A DNA stretch of 64,000 bases from Candidatus Gastranaerophilales bacterium (GCA_910586855.1 CAJUJH010000001.1:124001-188000); one strand, 5' to 3'. Counted from the first letter of the stretch, positions 34,487 through 43,310 are shown. A program made the numbers and translations. The notes: generated from the letters alone by a model not told the origin.

Positions 34487-35302
34487 CTAATTCAAAGATT
34501 CTCCGTATACTTCTTTATAAAGCTCTCTAAAATATTCAACACTTTCATAAAGCTCTTCTCTGTTAAATATCTCAAAAGTAATCTGCGGGTATAATTGCAT
34601 TGTTTTTAATGTTTCTAAAATAGGTTTTATATCAAGTGTTCCATTTTTTAAAGAGCTGTGTGCATCTTCATTTTTGAAATTATTGTGAAAATGCATATGA
34701 TGAAGCATTATGCCGTAATCTTTAATCCAATCCGAAACAGGAATGTCTGAATGCAGGTTGCAATGCCCGATATCAATTGTTGCCTTTAAATTAGGCGAAT
34801 TAATCGCTGCAACAATATTTCTGATAAGTTCATTGTCTTTTTCATGTACATTTTCAATGGTTGCAATAATTCCTTCTTTTTCAAAATGCGGAATCAATTC
34901 TTTATAAAATTCAAGCGTGCCTAAGAAAAAATTTTGCCTGTACTGTTCCTGCTTTAATAAATTATTATAGCAAGTGTGAAAAACAACTGTCTTTGCGCCA
35001 AGCTCTGCAGCTATTTCAAAACTCTGGTAATATCTTTTGATTGAGGCTTCTTGAATTAAAGGGTCTTTTGAGCACACACAAAGATTTGAAAAGAAGCCAT
35101 GCAGCGTTAAACCGTGCTCTAAATCTTTAACTGCATCTTTATATATATTAAGTGTTTCATCAAAATTATCTTCAAGCTCTTTCAATTTGCCAAAACGGCT
35201 TATTTCTAAGCCTGTGCCAAGTTCATTTGCTGTTTCTACAGCACCATATATATTATGGAAATCAACTGTTGATGATATAAATATTTCGCTTTTGTTTTTC
35301 AT
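34487..35302 (-). CDS. Sugar phosphate isomerase/epimerase-like TIM barrel
   Basis: The protein is a 271-residue xylose-isomerase-type barrel (AP endonuclease 2 superfamily). Metal-site segments are visible: TVVFHTCYNN, TIENVHEKD, KATIDIGHCNLH and MLHHMHFHNN, with a final ITFEIFNRE. These match the His/Glu/Asp positions of the family. The reaction is not predictable from sequence; sugar epimerases, endonuclease IV and inosose dehydratase-like enzymes share this fold. It is a lone gene, and the short region of 31 bp upstream is shared with the divergent zinc-ribbon protein. Confidence 0.82.
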   Translation of the reverse strand: MKNKSEIFISSTVDFHNIYGAVETANELGTGLEISRFGKLKELEDNFDETLNIYKDAVKDLEHGLTLHGFFSNLCVCSKDPLIQEASIKRYYQSFEIAAELGAKTVVFHTCYNNLLKQEQYRQNFFLGTLEFYKELIPHFEKEGIIATIENVHEKDNELIRNIVAAINSPNLKATIDIGHCNLHSDIPVSDWIKDYGIMLHHMHFHNNFKNEDAHSSLKNGTLDIKPILETLKTMQLYPQITFEIFNREELYESVEYFRELYKEVYGESLN

Positions 35303-35333
35303 AACAATTAGATTATAATTTAAAAACAGACGT

Positions 35334-35594
35334 ATGTATATTATAGAATTATTTTTTAAATTAAAAGAGAAGTTTAATAAAAAAACAGTTAAACCTGTCT
35401 TAGATGAGCCTTTACAGGAACAATCCGAGTCAGATGAAACATGTGAACATATTTTTTCGCCTATAGATTCTACAAATACTGTTCTTGCCTGCGTAAAATG
35501 CGGTTATTTAATACATTGCAACCCAAATGACTTTAAAAAGAAGAATATTTTTAAAGAAAATACGATAAACACTGACTTTGAAAATAACGAATAA
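35334..35594 (+). CDS. Small zinc-ribbon-like protein
   Basis: This 86-residue protein has a hydrophobic or amphipathic N-terminal helix (IIELFFKLKEKFNKKTVKPV) and a later metal-binding-like block, CEHIFSP through CVKCGYLIHC. The CxxH and CxxC pairs would make one zinc ribbon. The C-terminal 20 residues are charged. There is no family name. It lies between the isomerase (divergent) and the locus C regulator (convergent, 2 bp apart), so it has no operon partners. A regulatory or nucleic-acid-binding role is possible but unproven. Confidence 0.65.
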   Translation: MYIIELFFKLKEKFNKKTVKPVLDEPLQEQSESDETCEHIFSPIDSTNTVLACVKCGYLIHCNPNDFKKKNIFKENTINTDFENNE

Positions 35595-35596
35595 AT

Positions 35597-35920
35597 TTAA
35601 ACCGCTATGGCTCTATATATTTTATAAATCAGTCTTAAGAGTTTTTCATCTTTATTAAAAGCCTCTATCATTTCATTTTTTAATTCATCCGGGGTTTTTG
35701 TCATATTATCAAATGCAAATAATTCACATGGTTCTACTTCAAGTGCGCGTATAAGTCCGATAAATGTTTCATAAGACGGATAAAATTTACCGTTTTCAAT
35801 ATAGCTTATGTTTGGCGTATTAATTTCAACTAGTTCTGCTAATTTTTCCTGAGTTAAACCTCTTTTATTTCTGATTTCTTTTATTCTTTTCCCAAGAAGT
35901 TTTTTCATGTTTTCAGTCAT
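35597..35920 (-). CDS. XRE-type HTH regulator of locus C
   Basis: The 107-residue protein has a classic helix-turn-helix (LTQEKLAELVEINTPNISYI ENG at about 22-44), then PSYETFIGLIRALEVEPCEL. A helical tail of about 35 residues follows (LKNEMIEAFNKDEKLLRLIY). It is the closest in style to the locus D regulator: both share KRGLTQE and a tail ending in conserved hydrophobics. It is divergent from the giant gene at 36084 with 163 bp between. That gap holds several AGTAT/ATACT palindromes. The ribosome site is an unusual run of six Gs. Confidence 0.92.
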   Translation of the reverse strand: MTENMKKLLGKRIKEIRNKRGLTQEKLAELVEINTPNISYIENGKFYPSYETFIGLIRALEVEPCELFAFDNMTKTPDELKNEMIEAFNKDEKLLRLIYKIYRAIAV

Positions 35921-35967
35921 TTCTTGCCCCCCATTTGCTATTTTGCCTTAGAAGCGCAAATAAAATA

Positions 35968-36035
35968 ATACTATTTATAGTATAAATACTACTTGAAATA
36001 TATTGTCTGATAGTATAATATACTGTTAGACAATA
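35968..36035. promoter_or_regulatory. Cluster of palindromes, candidate operator of locus C
   Basis: Three sites share AGTAT/ATACT: ATACTAT-TT-ATAGTAT (35968-35983), the overlapping TAGTAT-AA-ATACTA (35978-35991), and a 35-bp imperfect palindrome at 36001-36035 with outer arms TATTGTCT/AGACAATA and inner arms AGTAT/ATACT. The repetition suggests cooperative repressor binding. Confidence 0.65.
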
Positions 36036-36083
36036 TTTTTCATAAAGAAATATAATGCAAAATATGATGAAAGGACTTGATAA

Positions 36084-38795
36084 ATGAAGAGTTTTAGTAA
36101 GTTTTCAATATTTTATAATAAGCATGGTTTAAGGCATGGCTTCTCCCTCGTTGAAATGCTCATGGCATTATTAGTAGCTTCATTGCTGCTTGCAGCATTA
36201 GCTCCTGTAATGACAAAAAGAATGAACGAAAAAGTAAACTTTGAAGGAGTAGTAGAAAATCCTGTTAGACACAAAATAGTATATTTAACAGAACCAGGAA
36301 ATGGTGAATGGGAAGTACCAAACGGAATAAGACAATATAAAGTAACAGCAGTAGGTGCAGGCGGAGGAGGCGGTGCTGGAAGTAATTATGGTTGTGTTGT
36401 ATTTACAACAACAGCAACACCCACAGGCAGTCTTCTTTCAAATGATGCTGAATACTGTGAACATGTTAGAACTGATGGTAATGCAAATTTTACAATTCCT
36501 GATGGAATTGATGAAATATATGTATCATTAATTAGCGGTGCAGGGGGAGGAGGTGCCGGAAGTGCTAAATGGGGTAATACCATTACATATGATAAAGCTG
36601 GAACCTATACTTGGAATGTACCTGAATATCTTCGCGGAGATAGAATCCTTGTCACTATGAATGGCGGAGGCGGAGGCGGAGGTGGCTCTGATCAGGGTGG
36701 TGCAGGCGGAGGTGCATCGGGAGGGTATATAAAGCCCACCGCTTATGATGTGCCATCAAATAAAACAACTATTGCAGCTGTTGTTGGAGGAGGTGGAAAG
36801 GGTGGCAGTTATTTGACGGTTGGCGCCGGGGGTACTGGTAAACCAGCTGGTTCCAATGGTAAAACTACATCTTTTCCAGGGATGCAGGTAACCGCTCAAT
36901 GTGCTGGCGGAGGCGGAGGCGGAGCCAGTAACTTTGATAATGGCAAAATCACTGCTTTTGGCGGAGGGGGCGGTGCAGGCACTCCATGGGAAACAGGGTG
37001 GCTAAGAGTAAGAAACACGCTTGGCATTCAAAACGATTTGTGGAATACAGTATTTAATTATGGCGGAAGCGGAGTTAGCGGCGGAACTTGCGGACCATAT
37101 GCCCATCAAGGTATAACTTATGGCGGGGCATCTGGCGGTAATGGCGGAGAGGGTGATGGGGTTTCTATGGGAGGTAACGGCAGCAACGGCAGCATTGGCA
37201 GTGATGGTAATGCATTGGGCGCATCGAGGGGTGGAAGTGGCGGTGCACAGGGAACGTCAGGACAAGGTAGAGGAGGCTATGGACAAGATAGAAGTTCCAG
37301 CAGCACCCATGGAGGTTCAGGCGGAGGCGGAGCGGGAAGCTATTTTGGAGCAGGCTCAAATACCAATACTAATTGCGGAACACTTGCCAGTAATACTTCC
37401 AAGGTTACCATTGCAAAAGCAGGAACAGGTGCAGGCGGAGCAGGAGGAAGCTGTGGATACTATATTGGTGGAAGCTCAGTAGGTGGTGATGGTGGTGATG
37501 GTATTATAAAAATCAATTATCTTGCTATGAATTATGGCGGTACAGGAGGACAATCGGGTTTAGTTATTCCAAGAAGCAGGGTAGCTCTTACTAATTCAAT
37601 GAAAAATGGCAGTACCCTTACAATAAATATCGGTCGCGGCGGTAAAGGAGGGGATAGAGTAATAGCGTATCCAAACGGTAATAATATTGAAATTAGAACT
37701 ATGAATTCATCAGGCGTTATAAATTCTACAACAAATCTTAACAATGCAAAAGGCGCATATGGTACAGCAAGTGGAATTTCTTTTGGAAGCAATATTATAG
37801 CAGATACAAAGTATGGAGGATGCGGCGGCGGATATCAGACAACATCATCATATGCAAGAAACTGTGAAATAGTTTGCGGTACCGTGACCCTTACCGGAGG
37901 CGTTTGTAATACAAGCGGCAATAACAATACAACGGGATGGACATGGCATGGGCACACTTTAAGTGCAGTATCTTCAAGTGCCGGATGTGGCTATGCGGGC
38001 GCAACCGGCTGTGGCGGAAATGGAACAACCCTAGTATGGAATAATGGTGCAAATATTATAGGCGCCTATGGCGGTACTATATCTTCAAAAAATGGTAACG
38101 ATGCTCCTGTAGCACGCGGAGGAGGAGGCTCCTATTATGGAGGATATGGCGGTAAAGGCGGAGACGGGTATGTAAAGATTGAATGGGGTATTCCAAGAAA
38201 TATTGATAGAACTGAAGCTGAAAGATACGCTGGAGGCGGTGGTGCAGCAGGAGAAACAATTACAAGATATATTACAGTTTCACCAATAACAAGAAAAATT
38301 AAATACACAATAGGCACAGGAGGTGCAGGTGGAAACTTTGATTCAAATGCTCTAAAAATGACTGATGGAGTAGATGGGGGAAATACAGTATTTGGAAATG
38401 GCGGAAGTTATGGCTTTGATACAATAACAGCTAAAGGCGGTAAAGGAGGAAAGAGCGTAAAAATAACAAGTACATATGATAGTTATTTTACCATTACAAG
38501 CCTGACAGGAACTAATGGAGATGGAGGTATTGTATGCACAGATGCTAATAAATGTTCAATCAGCTTAAATGGTAAATCTGGTAATAATAACATTGGTGGG
38601 GATGGAGGAAATTCAAATACAGGTATAGGAGGCAAGGGAGGAAGCGATACAAATATTAATGGATTAAATGCACTTGAATTTGATGGAAAAACAGGAGGAG
38701 GTGCAGGAGGCGGAGGCGGTGCAAGCGGTAATAACTCCTACGGTAAAGGGGGAAAAGGAGCTAATGGCTATATTAAAATAGAATATGATGATTAA
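36084..38795 (+). CDS. Giant glycine-rich prepilin-like protein, locus C
   Basis: This 903-residue protein has a prepilin-like site HG|FSLVEM with Glu at +5, the shared hydrophobic helix and APVMTKRM. Three beta modules open the body: GEWEVPNGIRQYKVTAVGAG, FTIPDGIDEIYVSLISGAGG and YTWNVPEYLRGDRILVTMNG, each leading into a long Gly run. The same three-module opening is seen in locus D, so C and D form one subtype. Internal and terminal caps read GGDGYVKIEWG and GKGANGYIKIEYDD. The ribosome site AAAGGA precedes ATG 36084. The Gly-rich stretches are not strict G-X-Y, which argues against collagen. A polyglycine-II adhesin is the preferred reading. Confidence 0.88.
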   Translation: MKSFSKFSIFYNKHGLRHGFSLVEMLMALLVASLLLAALAPVMTKRMNEKVNFEGVVENPVRHKIVYLTEPGNGEWEVPNGIRQYKVTAVGAGGGGGAGSNYGCVVFTTTATPTGSLLSNDAEYCEHVRTDGNANFTIPDGIDEIYVSLISGAGGGGAGSAKWGNTITYDKAGTYTWNVPEYLRGDRILVTMNGGGGGGGGSDQGGAGGGASGGYIKPTAYDVPSNKTTIAAVVGGGGKGGSYLTVGAGGTGKPAGSNGKTTSFPGMQVTAQCAGGGGGGASNFDNGKITAFGGGGGAGTPWETGWLRVRNTLGIQNDLWNTVFNYGGSGVSGGTCGPYAHQGITYGGASGGNGGEGDGVSMGGNGSNGSIGSDGNALGASRGGSGGAQGTSGQGRGGYGQDRSSSSTHGGSGGGGAGSYFGAGSNTNTNCGTLASNTSKVTIAKAGTGAGGAGGSCGYYIGGSSVGGDGGDGIIKINYLAMNYGGTGGQSGLVIPRSRVALTNSMKNGSTLTINIGRGGKGGDRVIAYPNGNNIEIRTMNSSGVINSTTNLNNAKGAYGTASGISFGSNIIADTKYGGCGGGYQTTSSYARNCEIVCGTVTLTGGVCNTSGNNNTTGWTWHGHTLSAVSSSAGCGYAGATGCGGNGTTLVWNNGANIIGAYGGTISSKNGNDAPVARGGGGSYYGGYGGKGGDGYVKIEWGIPRNIDRTEAERYAGGGGAAGETITRYITVSPITRKIKYTIGTGGAGGNFDSNALKMTDGVDGGNTVFGNGGSYGFDTITAKGGKGGKSVKITSTYDSYFTITSLTGTNGDGGIVCTDANKCSISLNGKSGNNNIGGDGGNSNTGIGGKGGSDTNINGLNALEFDGKTGGGAGGGGGASGNNSYGKGGKGANGYIKIEYDD

Positions 38796-38800
38796 TTAAT

Positions 38801-38866
38801 AAATTTTAGATGAACAACTTTTCAATCGGGCGCGTTTTTAAAGTAACCTTCGCGCCTGTTTTTTTT
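38801..38866 (+). terminator. Shared 3' element, copy C
   Basis: Lead GATGAACAACTTTTCAATC, stem GGCGCG/CGCGCC, loop with AAAGTAACCTT and eight Ts, starting 5 bp after the stop. It is nearly identical to copy A. Confidence 0.88.
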
Positions 38867-38875
38867 ATGCAAATC

Positions 38876-39655
38876 CTAGAATATATTTGAAAATGAGCTT
38901 ATATAATCTGTTATAACATTGATTAGCATTGGAAGAATCCACGTTAAAATAAGTGAACCCAATACAGGTTTGAATAAAAAGCTCATCTGGAAAACGTTAA
39001 TCTGAGGAGCTGTCTTTGAAATTGTACCGAGAATTATATCCTGCCCGAGTGTTGCAAGAAGCACGGGAGCGGCTATTTGCATGCCAACTACAAAAACATT
39101 CGATGTTAAAAGAATAAGATAATCCATATTTACAACTTTTTCAATCGGCATACTAATGCCATACATTGAAAAAATGCCGAAACTTCTTATAAAAGCTTCA
39201 ATAAGCCAGTAAAGCCCGCCAATTTGCATAAAAATAATGACGCCAAGGAGTGTAAAAAGATTCCCTACAATTGATGTTTGAGCCTTTGATGTCGGGTCCA
39301 TAACCATAGCAGAAGACATACCCATTTGCGTATTTATCATATCGCCGCCAGCTGTGATGGTTGCAATTACGCAATTTACAATATATCCAATCAAAGCGCC
39401 GAACATATAGTTTAGCATAATGCAAAGTATAATCGACGTATGCTCCGGTACAGGCGGAATTTTTACAACAGATGCAACAATCACGGTGATAATCAATGCA
39501 AAAGACAGTCTTGCTATTGTTGGTATCTCTTTTCTGTTAAACCCTGGGGCAAATTGCATTAAGCCTAAAAACCTTGCAAAAATCATAATGCCTGCACCGA
39601 GAGCCAGGTTTATTTCAGGAAATAATTTTGCAAATTGACCTAATACTAAATCCAC
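38876..39655 (-). CDS. fliR: Flagellar export protein FliR
   Basis: FliR is part of the FliPQR export gate of the flagellar type III apparatus. The 259-residue protein is strongly hydrophobic with six to eight TM segments (ALGAGIMIFARFLGLMQFAP, SAMVMDPTSKAQTSIVGNLF). The conserved MINTQMGMSSAMVMDP region and the FMQIGGLYWLIEAFIRSF segment match the family. It is the last gene of a minus-strand run from 43106, and its 3' end converges on locus C only 9 bp from that locus's 3' element. Confidence 0.9.
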   Translation of the reverse strand: MDLVLGQFAKLFPEINLALGAGIMIFARFLGLMQFAPGFNRKEIPTIARLSFALIITVIVASVVKIPPVPEHTSIILCIMLNYMFGALIGYIVNCVIATITAGGDMINTQMGMSSAMVMDPTSKAQTSIVGNLFTLLGVIIFMQIGGLYWLIEAFIRSFGIFSMYGISMPIEKVVNMDYLILLTSNVFVVGMQIAAPVLLATLGQDIILGTISKTAPQINVFQMSFLFKPVLGSLILTWILPMLINVITDYISSFSNIF

Positions 39656-39663
39656 TAAACCCC

Positions 39664-40116
39664 CTAGATTACATCTTCAAACATAGTGCAATCTCCAAAA
39701 TGTATAAGAGGCGGCACTTCATTTTTAGAATTTATTGAAAGCAAAACCGTAATCGGGTTTGGAGAATTTGTATAAATTTGCATATAAGTGTATGTTTCAT
39801 ATTTTGTTTTAATGATTACATCGTTTGGGTTTGCAAGCTCATAAAGCATCTTTTCTTCATCAGGCTCATTGTTTTCAAATGCCTTAAGATTTTCAGGGTC
39901 GCCTATTGCAATTGCCGTTATTGCATCGGAACATCTTAATTTATATCGTCTTGTGGTGTTTAATTTTAAATGGTAATCTTCCTTTGATAAAAAAGCGGAA
40001 GGATAATCCTCTCTTAAATATTGAAGAGCAGGCGCCACAACTTCAGCAAATACAGGCGGTATCAACAAAAGCGTTGTAATTAAACACAATATTAAATTTT
40101 TAAATATTTTTAGCAT
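39664..40116 (-). CDS. Secreted protein inserted between fliQ and fliR
   Basis: This 150-residue protein has a signal peptide (ILCLITTLLLIPPVFA, about residues 9-24). The mature domain is beta-rich with RYKLRCSDAITAIAIGDPEN and NDVIIKTKYETYTYMQIYTN. This resembles the N-terminal domain of pilus or secretin proteins (T2SS-T3SS_pil_N type), where an 'AIGDPE' strand is common. It sits 3 bp from fliQ and 8 bp from fliR, which normally are adjacent, so it probably belongs to the export or periplasmic ring machinery. The family match is from memory and needs a profile search. Confidence 0.65.
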   Translation of the reverse strand: MLKIFKNLILCLITTLLLIPPVFAEVVAPALQYLREDYPSAFLSKEDYHLKLNTTRRYKLRCSDAITAIAIGDPENLKAFENNEPDEEKMLYELANPNDVIIKTKYETYTYMQIYTNSPNPITVLLSINSKNEVPPLIHFGDCTMFEDVI

Positions 40117-40119
40117 ATA

Positions 40120-40611
40120 TTATCTTCCAAGCATTTTATTTGTTTCAATAAAGTTTGGTCTTGGGTCAGAACCCCTGCCTCTTGGGGTGTATTTATCTTT
40201 AAATTGTTGCTCTGACCAGGGTATTTTCCCGGGGTTTTTCATAATTGTATTTATTTCGCCCGAGTTTTTGTTTATAGTATCCTTCATTTCAGATGCAAAA
40301 GGTCTTGAATGGAAATAATAATCTTCAGGTAAAACATAATTTGCAGAACGCGGGATGATATTAAAAGCTATATTTGTGCCTTCTCTAAAATATTCTGTCA
40401 AAATTTTTACATAAAGCATTCCAAGTATTATTATTGTTAAAAATACTGAAATAATTTTTGGTGCAGCGGCAATTGTTTGCTCCTGAACCTGTGTTACTGC
40501 CTGCAATATACCAACTACAAGACCAACGCTTGCTGCTACCAATACGCATGGCAGTGAAATTGAAAGCATTGTCATAAAGCCTTTTGCAAGATATTCTGTT
40601 AATAATTCCAT
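40120..40611 (-). CDS. fliQ: Flagellar export protein FliQ with C-terminal extension
   Basis: Residues 1-85 are FliQ: two TM helices with LPCVLVAASVGLVVGILQAV and TQVQEQTIAAAPKIISVFLT, the latter containing the conserved Q-V-Q-E-Q motif. A normal FliQ ends near residue 90. Here about 75 further residues follow, charged and Pro-rich (YYFHSRPFASEMKDTINKNS, KDKYTPRGRGSDPRPNFIET), with no TM. The extension would lie on one side of the export gate and may bind a lineage-specific partner. It overlaps fliP by one base. Confidence 0.88.
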   Translation of the reverse strand: MELLTEYLAKGFMTMLSISLPCVLVAASVGLVVGILQAVTQVQEQTIAAAPKIISVFLTIIILGMLYVKILTEYFREGTNIAFNIIPRSANYVLPEDYYFHSRPFASEMKDTINKNSGEINTIMKNPGKIPWSEQQFKDKYTPRGRGSDPRPNFIETNKMLGR

Positions 40612-41252
40612 CAGTTAAAACTCTCCACAAGACCTTTTACAATCAAACTCCATCCATCTACCGCAATAAATATTAAAAGCTTAAACGGCAGCGATACAAT
40701 TGTAGGAGACAGCATAAACATACCCAAAGCAAGCAGTATGTTTGCAACAACAAGGTCTAATACAATAAAGGGTATAAATATTATAAAACCTATTTCAAAT
40801 GAGGTTTTAAGTTCACTTATGATATATGCCGGGGCAACTTCCCAAAGAGTTAATTCTTCAGGTGTTTCAGGTACGGATTTTCTTGTTTTTTCAATAAAAA
40901 AGGCTAAATCTTCCTGCCTTGTCTGTTTTAACATAAATTCTTTTAAAGGTTCAGACCCCTTTTGCAGTGTTAAAACAATATCTCCGTTTGTTTCGTAAGG
41001 TACTCTTCCTGCTTCATACATACTTTGAAAAACGGGAGACATAGTATACAAAGTCATAATCAAAGCAAGACCTATTAAAACCATTGCAGGGGGAACAGAT
41101 TGGGTGCCCATGGCGGTTTTTAACATTGAAAAAACTATTGTAAATCTTAAAAATGATGTCATACAGCAAAATACAAATGGTAATAGGGAAAACAGCGTCA
41201 TTACCATTAAAAGCTGAATGATAGGGTTTAAATCTTTTATTGCAACATCCAT
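40611..41252 (-). CDS. fliP: Flagellar export protein FliP
   Basis: FliP forms the pentameric core of the export gate. The family signatures are clear: SFLRFTIVFSMLKTAMGTQS with PPAMVLIGLALIMTLYTMSP, the middle region VFQSMYEAGRVPYE, and the C-terminal FEIGFIIFIPFIVLDLVVAN with LGMFMLSPTIVSLPFKLLIF. Unlike longer FliP proteins it lacks an extended signal peptide, and the 213 residues fit the minimal form. It overlaps fliQ by one base and lies 2 bp from fliO, so translational coupling is likely. Confidence 0.95.
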   Translation of the reverse strand: MDVAIKDLNPIIQLLMVMTLFSLLPFVFCCMTSFLRFTIVFSMLKTAMGTQSVPPAMVLIGLALIMTLYTMSPVFQSMYEAGRVPYETNGDIVLTLQKGSEPLKEFMLKQTRQEDLAFFIEKTRKSVPETPEELTLWEVAPAYIISELKTSFEIGFIIFIPFIVLDLVVANILLALGMFMLSPTIVSLPFKLLIFIAVDGWSLIVKGLVESFN

Positions 41253-41254
41253 AG

Positions 41255-41782
41255 CTAAATATTAGTCCTTTTTGACTTATTCTCTAATTCTTTTAAAATG
41301 TTTTTCATAATATGATTTTTTGATTTAATATCAACTGCATTTGAATAATCATCTTCTGTATTTTCAAGCTCAATACGTGCATTATCAAGCATTTGAAGCT
41401 CTTTTATATATTTTTCTACCTGTTTTTTAGAGTCTTCATCAGTTGTTTTGATATCATTTGGACTGTATAAAGGTGTTTCCGTTATTCTTTTAGAGTCCAA
41501 AGTTAGTCCTTCTGTTTCTTTTGGTGTTATTGCTTTACTTGCAAGTTTTGCAAGAAATGTTGTGTTTTCAGGGTCTGATGCAATTAAAAACCTTTCTCCC
41601 TGCACATTTACAATATACAAGCTTTTTCTTTGAGAAAGGCGCAGCATATTTTCAATCTTAATGCCCTCACCGAATTTTGAACCGTTTGATTCTATAGTTT
41701 TTTTGTATACAACAAATGCAATAAAGAAAATTCCAATCATTGCAAGGGTATATAAGCTGAATGCTATTATATGCTGTAACAT
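41255..41782 (-). CDS. fliO: FliO-like flagellar assembly protein
   Basis: FliO stabilises FliP during gate assembly. This 175-residue protein has one N-terminal TM helix (SLYTLAMIGIFFIAFVVYKK) and the FliO hallmark fold, IENMLRLSQRKSLYIVNVQG with ERFLIASDPENTTFLAKL. The C-terminal 80 residues form a Lys/Glu-rich coiled-coil-like tail. Its position between the FliM/N gene and fliP is the classic fliN-O-P order. FliO is poorly conserved in general, so the call rests on the fold pattern plus order. Confidence 0.82.
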   Translation of the reverse strand: MLQHIIAFSLYTLAMIGIFFIAFVVYKKTIESNGSKFGEGIKIENMLRLSQRKSLYIVNVQGERFLIASDPENTTFLAKLASKAITPKETEGLTLDSKRITETPLYSPNDIKTTDEDSKKQVEKYIKELQMLDNARIELENTEDDYSNAVDIKSKNHIMKNILKELENKSKRTNI

Positions 41783-41810
41783 TTAAAACTCCTTTATCTT
41801 TTTCACCTTA

Positions 41811-43106
41811 TTAATTTTCAAAATCCGAATAATCAAATTCTTCAACATCACCCGCTGTTGCTTGAGCCATTTTATTCACCTGTGCAGGGTTTGGTGAAGT
41901 CTGGGTTGCAGGTTTTGCCTGTGGTTTTTGGGCTTTGGGCTGAGCAGGTTTTTGCTGTGGTGCAGGTGCCGGTTTTTTAGCCTGCGGCGATGGTGTCTGC
42001 TGAGGTTTAGCTTGGGGCTTTGCCTGCTGTTGAGCTTGCTGAGCGGGTTCTGCCGAATTTGAAGAGTAGACTTCGTCAATCTTTACCCCATATTTATCAT
42101 TTATAATGACAAGTTCTCCTTTTGCTACAACTTTATTTTCCACAAGGAGTGAAATCTTGTTGTCGAAAATAGCTCCAAGGTCGATTACAAGTCCTTTTGA
42201 AATTTGTTTTAAATCCCCAAGTGTCATTTTGACTTTATCAAATTCTGCACCTACTTCAATTTGTATATCATCCCATATATTTTGATTATCGGTCATATCT
42301 ACTCCCAATTCATGTTCATCTTCATCTAATTCAAGCATTAAGGAAGGCTCAGGATTTACTTTAAAGCCCTGCTTGATTTTTCCTGTTTTTATTTCCATAT
42401 GGTTAACATTACTGTTTTCAAGGAGGATAATATCGCCAGGATATAAGCTTTTAAGGTCATTTAAGGCAAGTCTTGAAGTTCCTGCCAAAATGTTTACATA
42501 AGTTGTAGTTTCAAGAAAATCATCCATTGAAAAATTGCGTTTTCTCTGGATTGGTGCTGCCATAATACAGTTTTGAGGCACCGAAATTACAATTTTTCCT
42601 GTTATTTCTTTGTCTTTTGCAATTAGAAATGTTGTATTATACATTCCTTTATTTTTCAGGCTTTCTTTTGGAATTTTATCGTGTGGAATAATAAAGGTTT
42701 TTAAGCCTTCATTTAAAAATTCGCAATAAGAATTTAAAATTTTAATCTCAAGCTCTGAGAGGTCTTGAAGCTTAAAAATCGGAGAAATTGAGCCGAATGT
42801 TTCATGGAATAAGACCCTTACAAATTCACTTGAAAGCCTTATGTAAGCGTTTTGGTGCGTGCATACGGAAAGTTCTGCTGTAAAATAGATTTCGCCTTTG
42901 GATGCAAAGTCATTTCGAACACTCGCATTTGTGGTTAAAGATTGGGTTATAATGTCAAATTTATTTTCCCAAAAAGCAGTCAAAGATTTAGACAAAAGGG
43001 TTTTTAGCTGGCTATCAAACCAACCGAATAAAAAACAAATGTCATTATCAGAATTTTGCCCCAATGTGCTCAATTTTATTTCCGAAAATTTGTGATACGT
43101 ATCCAT
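41811..43106 (-). CDS. Double-SpoA flagellar switch protein (FliM/FliN-like fusion)
   Basis: The 431-residue protein has an N-terminal domain of about 185 residues and two SpoA (surface-presentation) domains. One is at about 200-250 (NILAGTSRLALNDLKSLYPG). The other is at about 285-350, with FDKVKMTLGDLKQISKGLVI and the FliN-like VENKVVAKGELVIINDKYGV. A Pro/Gln/Ala-rich tail ends in VEEFDYSDFEN. Two SpoA domains in one chain resemble SctQ of type III secretion or FliY rather than separate FliM and FliN. It leads the fliO-P-Q-R run and has a clean promoter immediately upstream of ATG. Confidence 0.8.
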   Translation of the reverse strand: MDTYHKFSEIKLSTLGQNSDNDICFLFGWFDSQLKTLLSKSLTAFWENKFDIITQSLTTNASVRNDFASKGEIYFTAELSVCTHQNAYIRLSSEFVRVLFHETFGSISPIFKLQDLSELEIKILNSYCEFLNEGLKTFIIPHDKIPKESLKNKGMYNTTFLIAKDKEITGKIVISVPQNCIMAAPIQRKRNFSMDDFLETTTYVNILAGTSRLALNDLKSLYPGDIILLENSNVNHMEIKTGKIKQGFKVNPEPSLMLELDEDEHELGVDMTDNQNIWDDIQIEVGAEFDKVKMTLGDLKQISKGLVIDLGAIFDNKISLLVENKVVAKGELVIINDKYGVKIDEVYSSNSAEPAQQAQQQAKPQAKPQQTPSPQAKKPAPAPQQKPAQPKAQKPQAKPATQTSPNPAQVNKMAQATAGDVEEFDYSDFEN

Positions 43107-43110
43107 GGAT

Positions 43111-43139
43111 ATTATAAGTATTCATTTGACTTATGGCAA
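43111..43139 (-). promoter_or_regulatory. Sigma-70-type promoter of the fli run
   Basis: On the minus strand, TTGCCA (43139-43134) and TATAAT (43116-43111) are 17 bp apart. The -10 is only 4 bp from ATG 43106, so the transcript should begin at or within the start codon. Confidence 0.65.
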
Positions 43140-43210
43140 AAAAGTTAAGAAATTTTATTGTATTTCTTTTAATCAAAAGGAGTTTAATATAAAATAATAC
43201 ACTTTAATAT

Positions 43211-43276
43211 AAAAAAACGGGCACGAAGGTTACTTTAAAAAACGCGCCCGATTGAAAAGTTGTTCATCTAAAATTT
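43211..43276 (-). terminator. Shared 3' element, copy D
   Basis: On the minus strand: lead GATGAACAACTTTTCAATC, stem GGGCGCG/CGTGCCC with a G-U pair, loop with AAAGTAACCTT, then seven Ts. It starts 35 bp after the locus D stop. The wobble keeps the stem intact despite a base change. Confidence 0.88.
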
Positions 43277-43310
43277 ATTTATAAGTTTTAAACCCTGCTT
43301 AATTTAAAGG

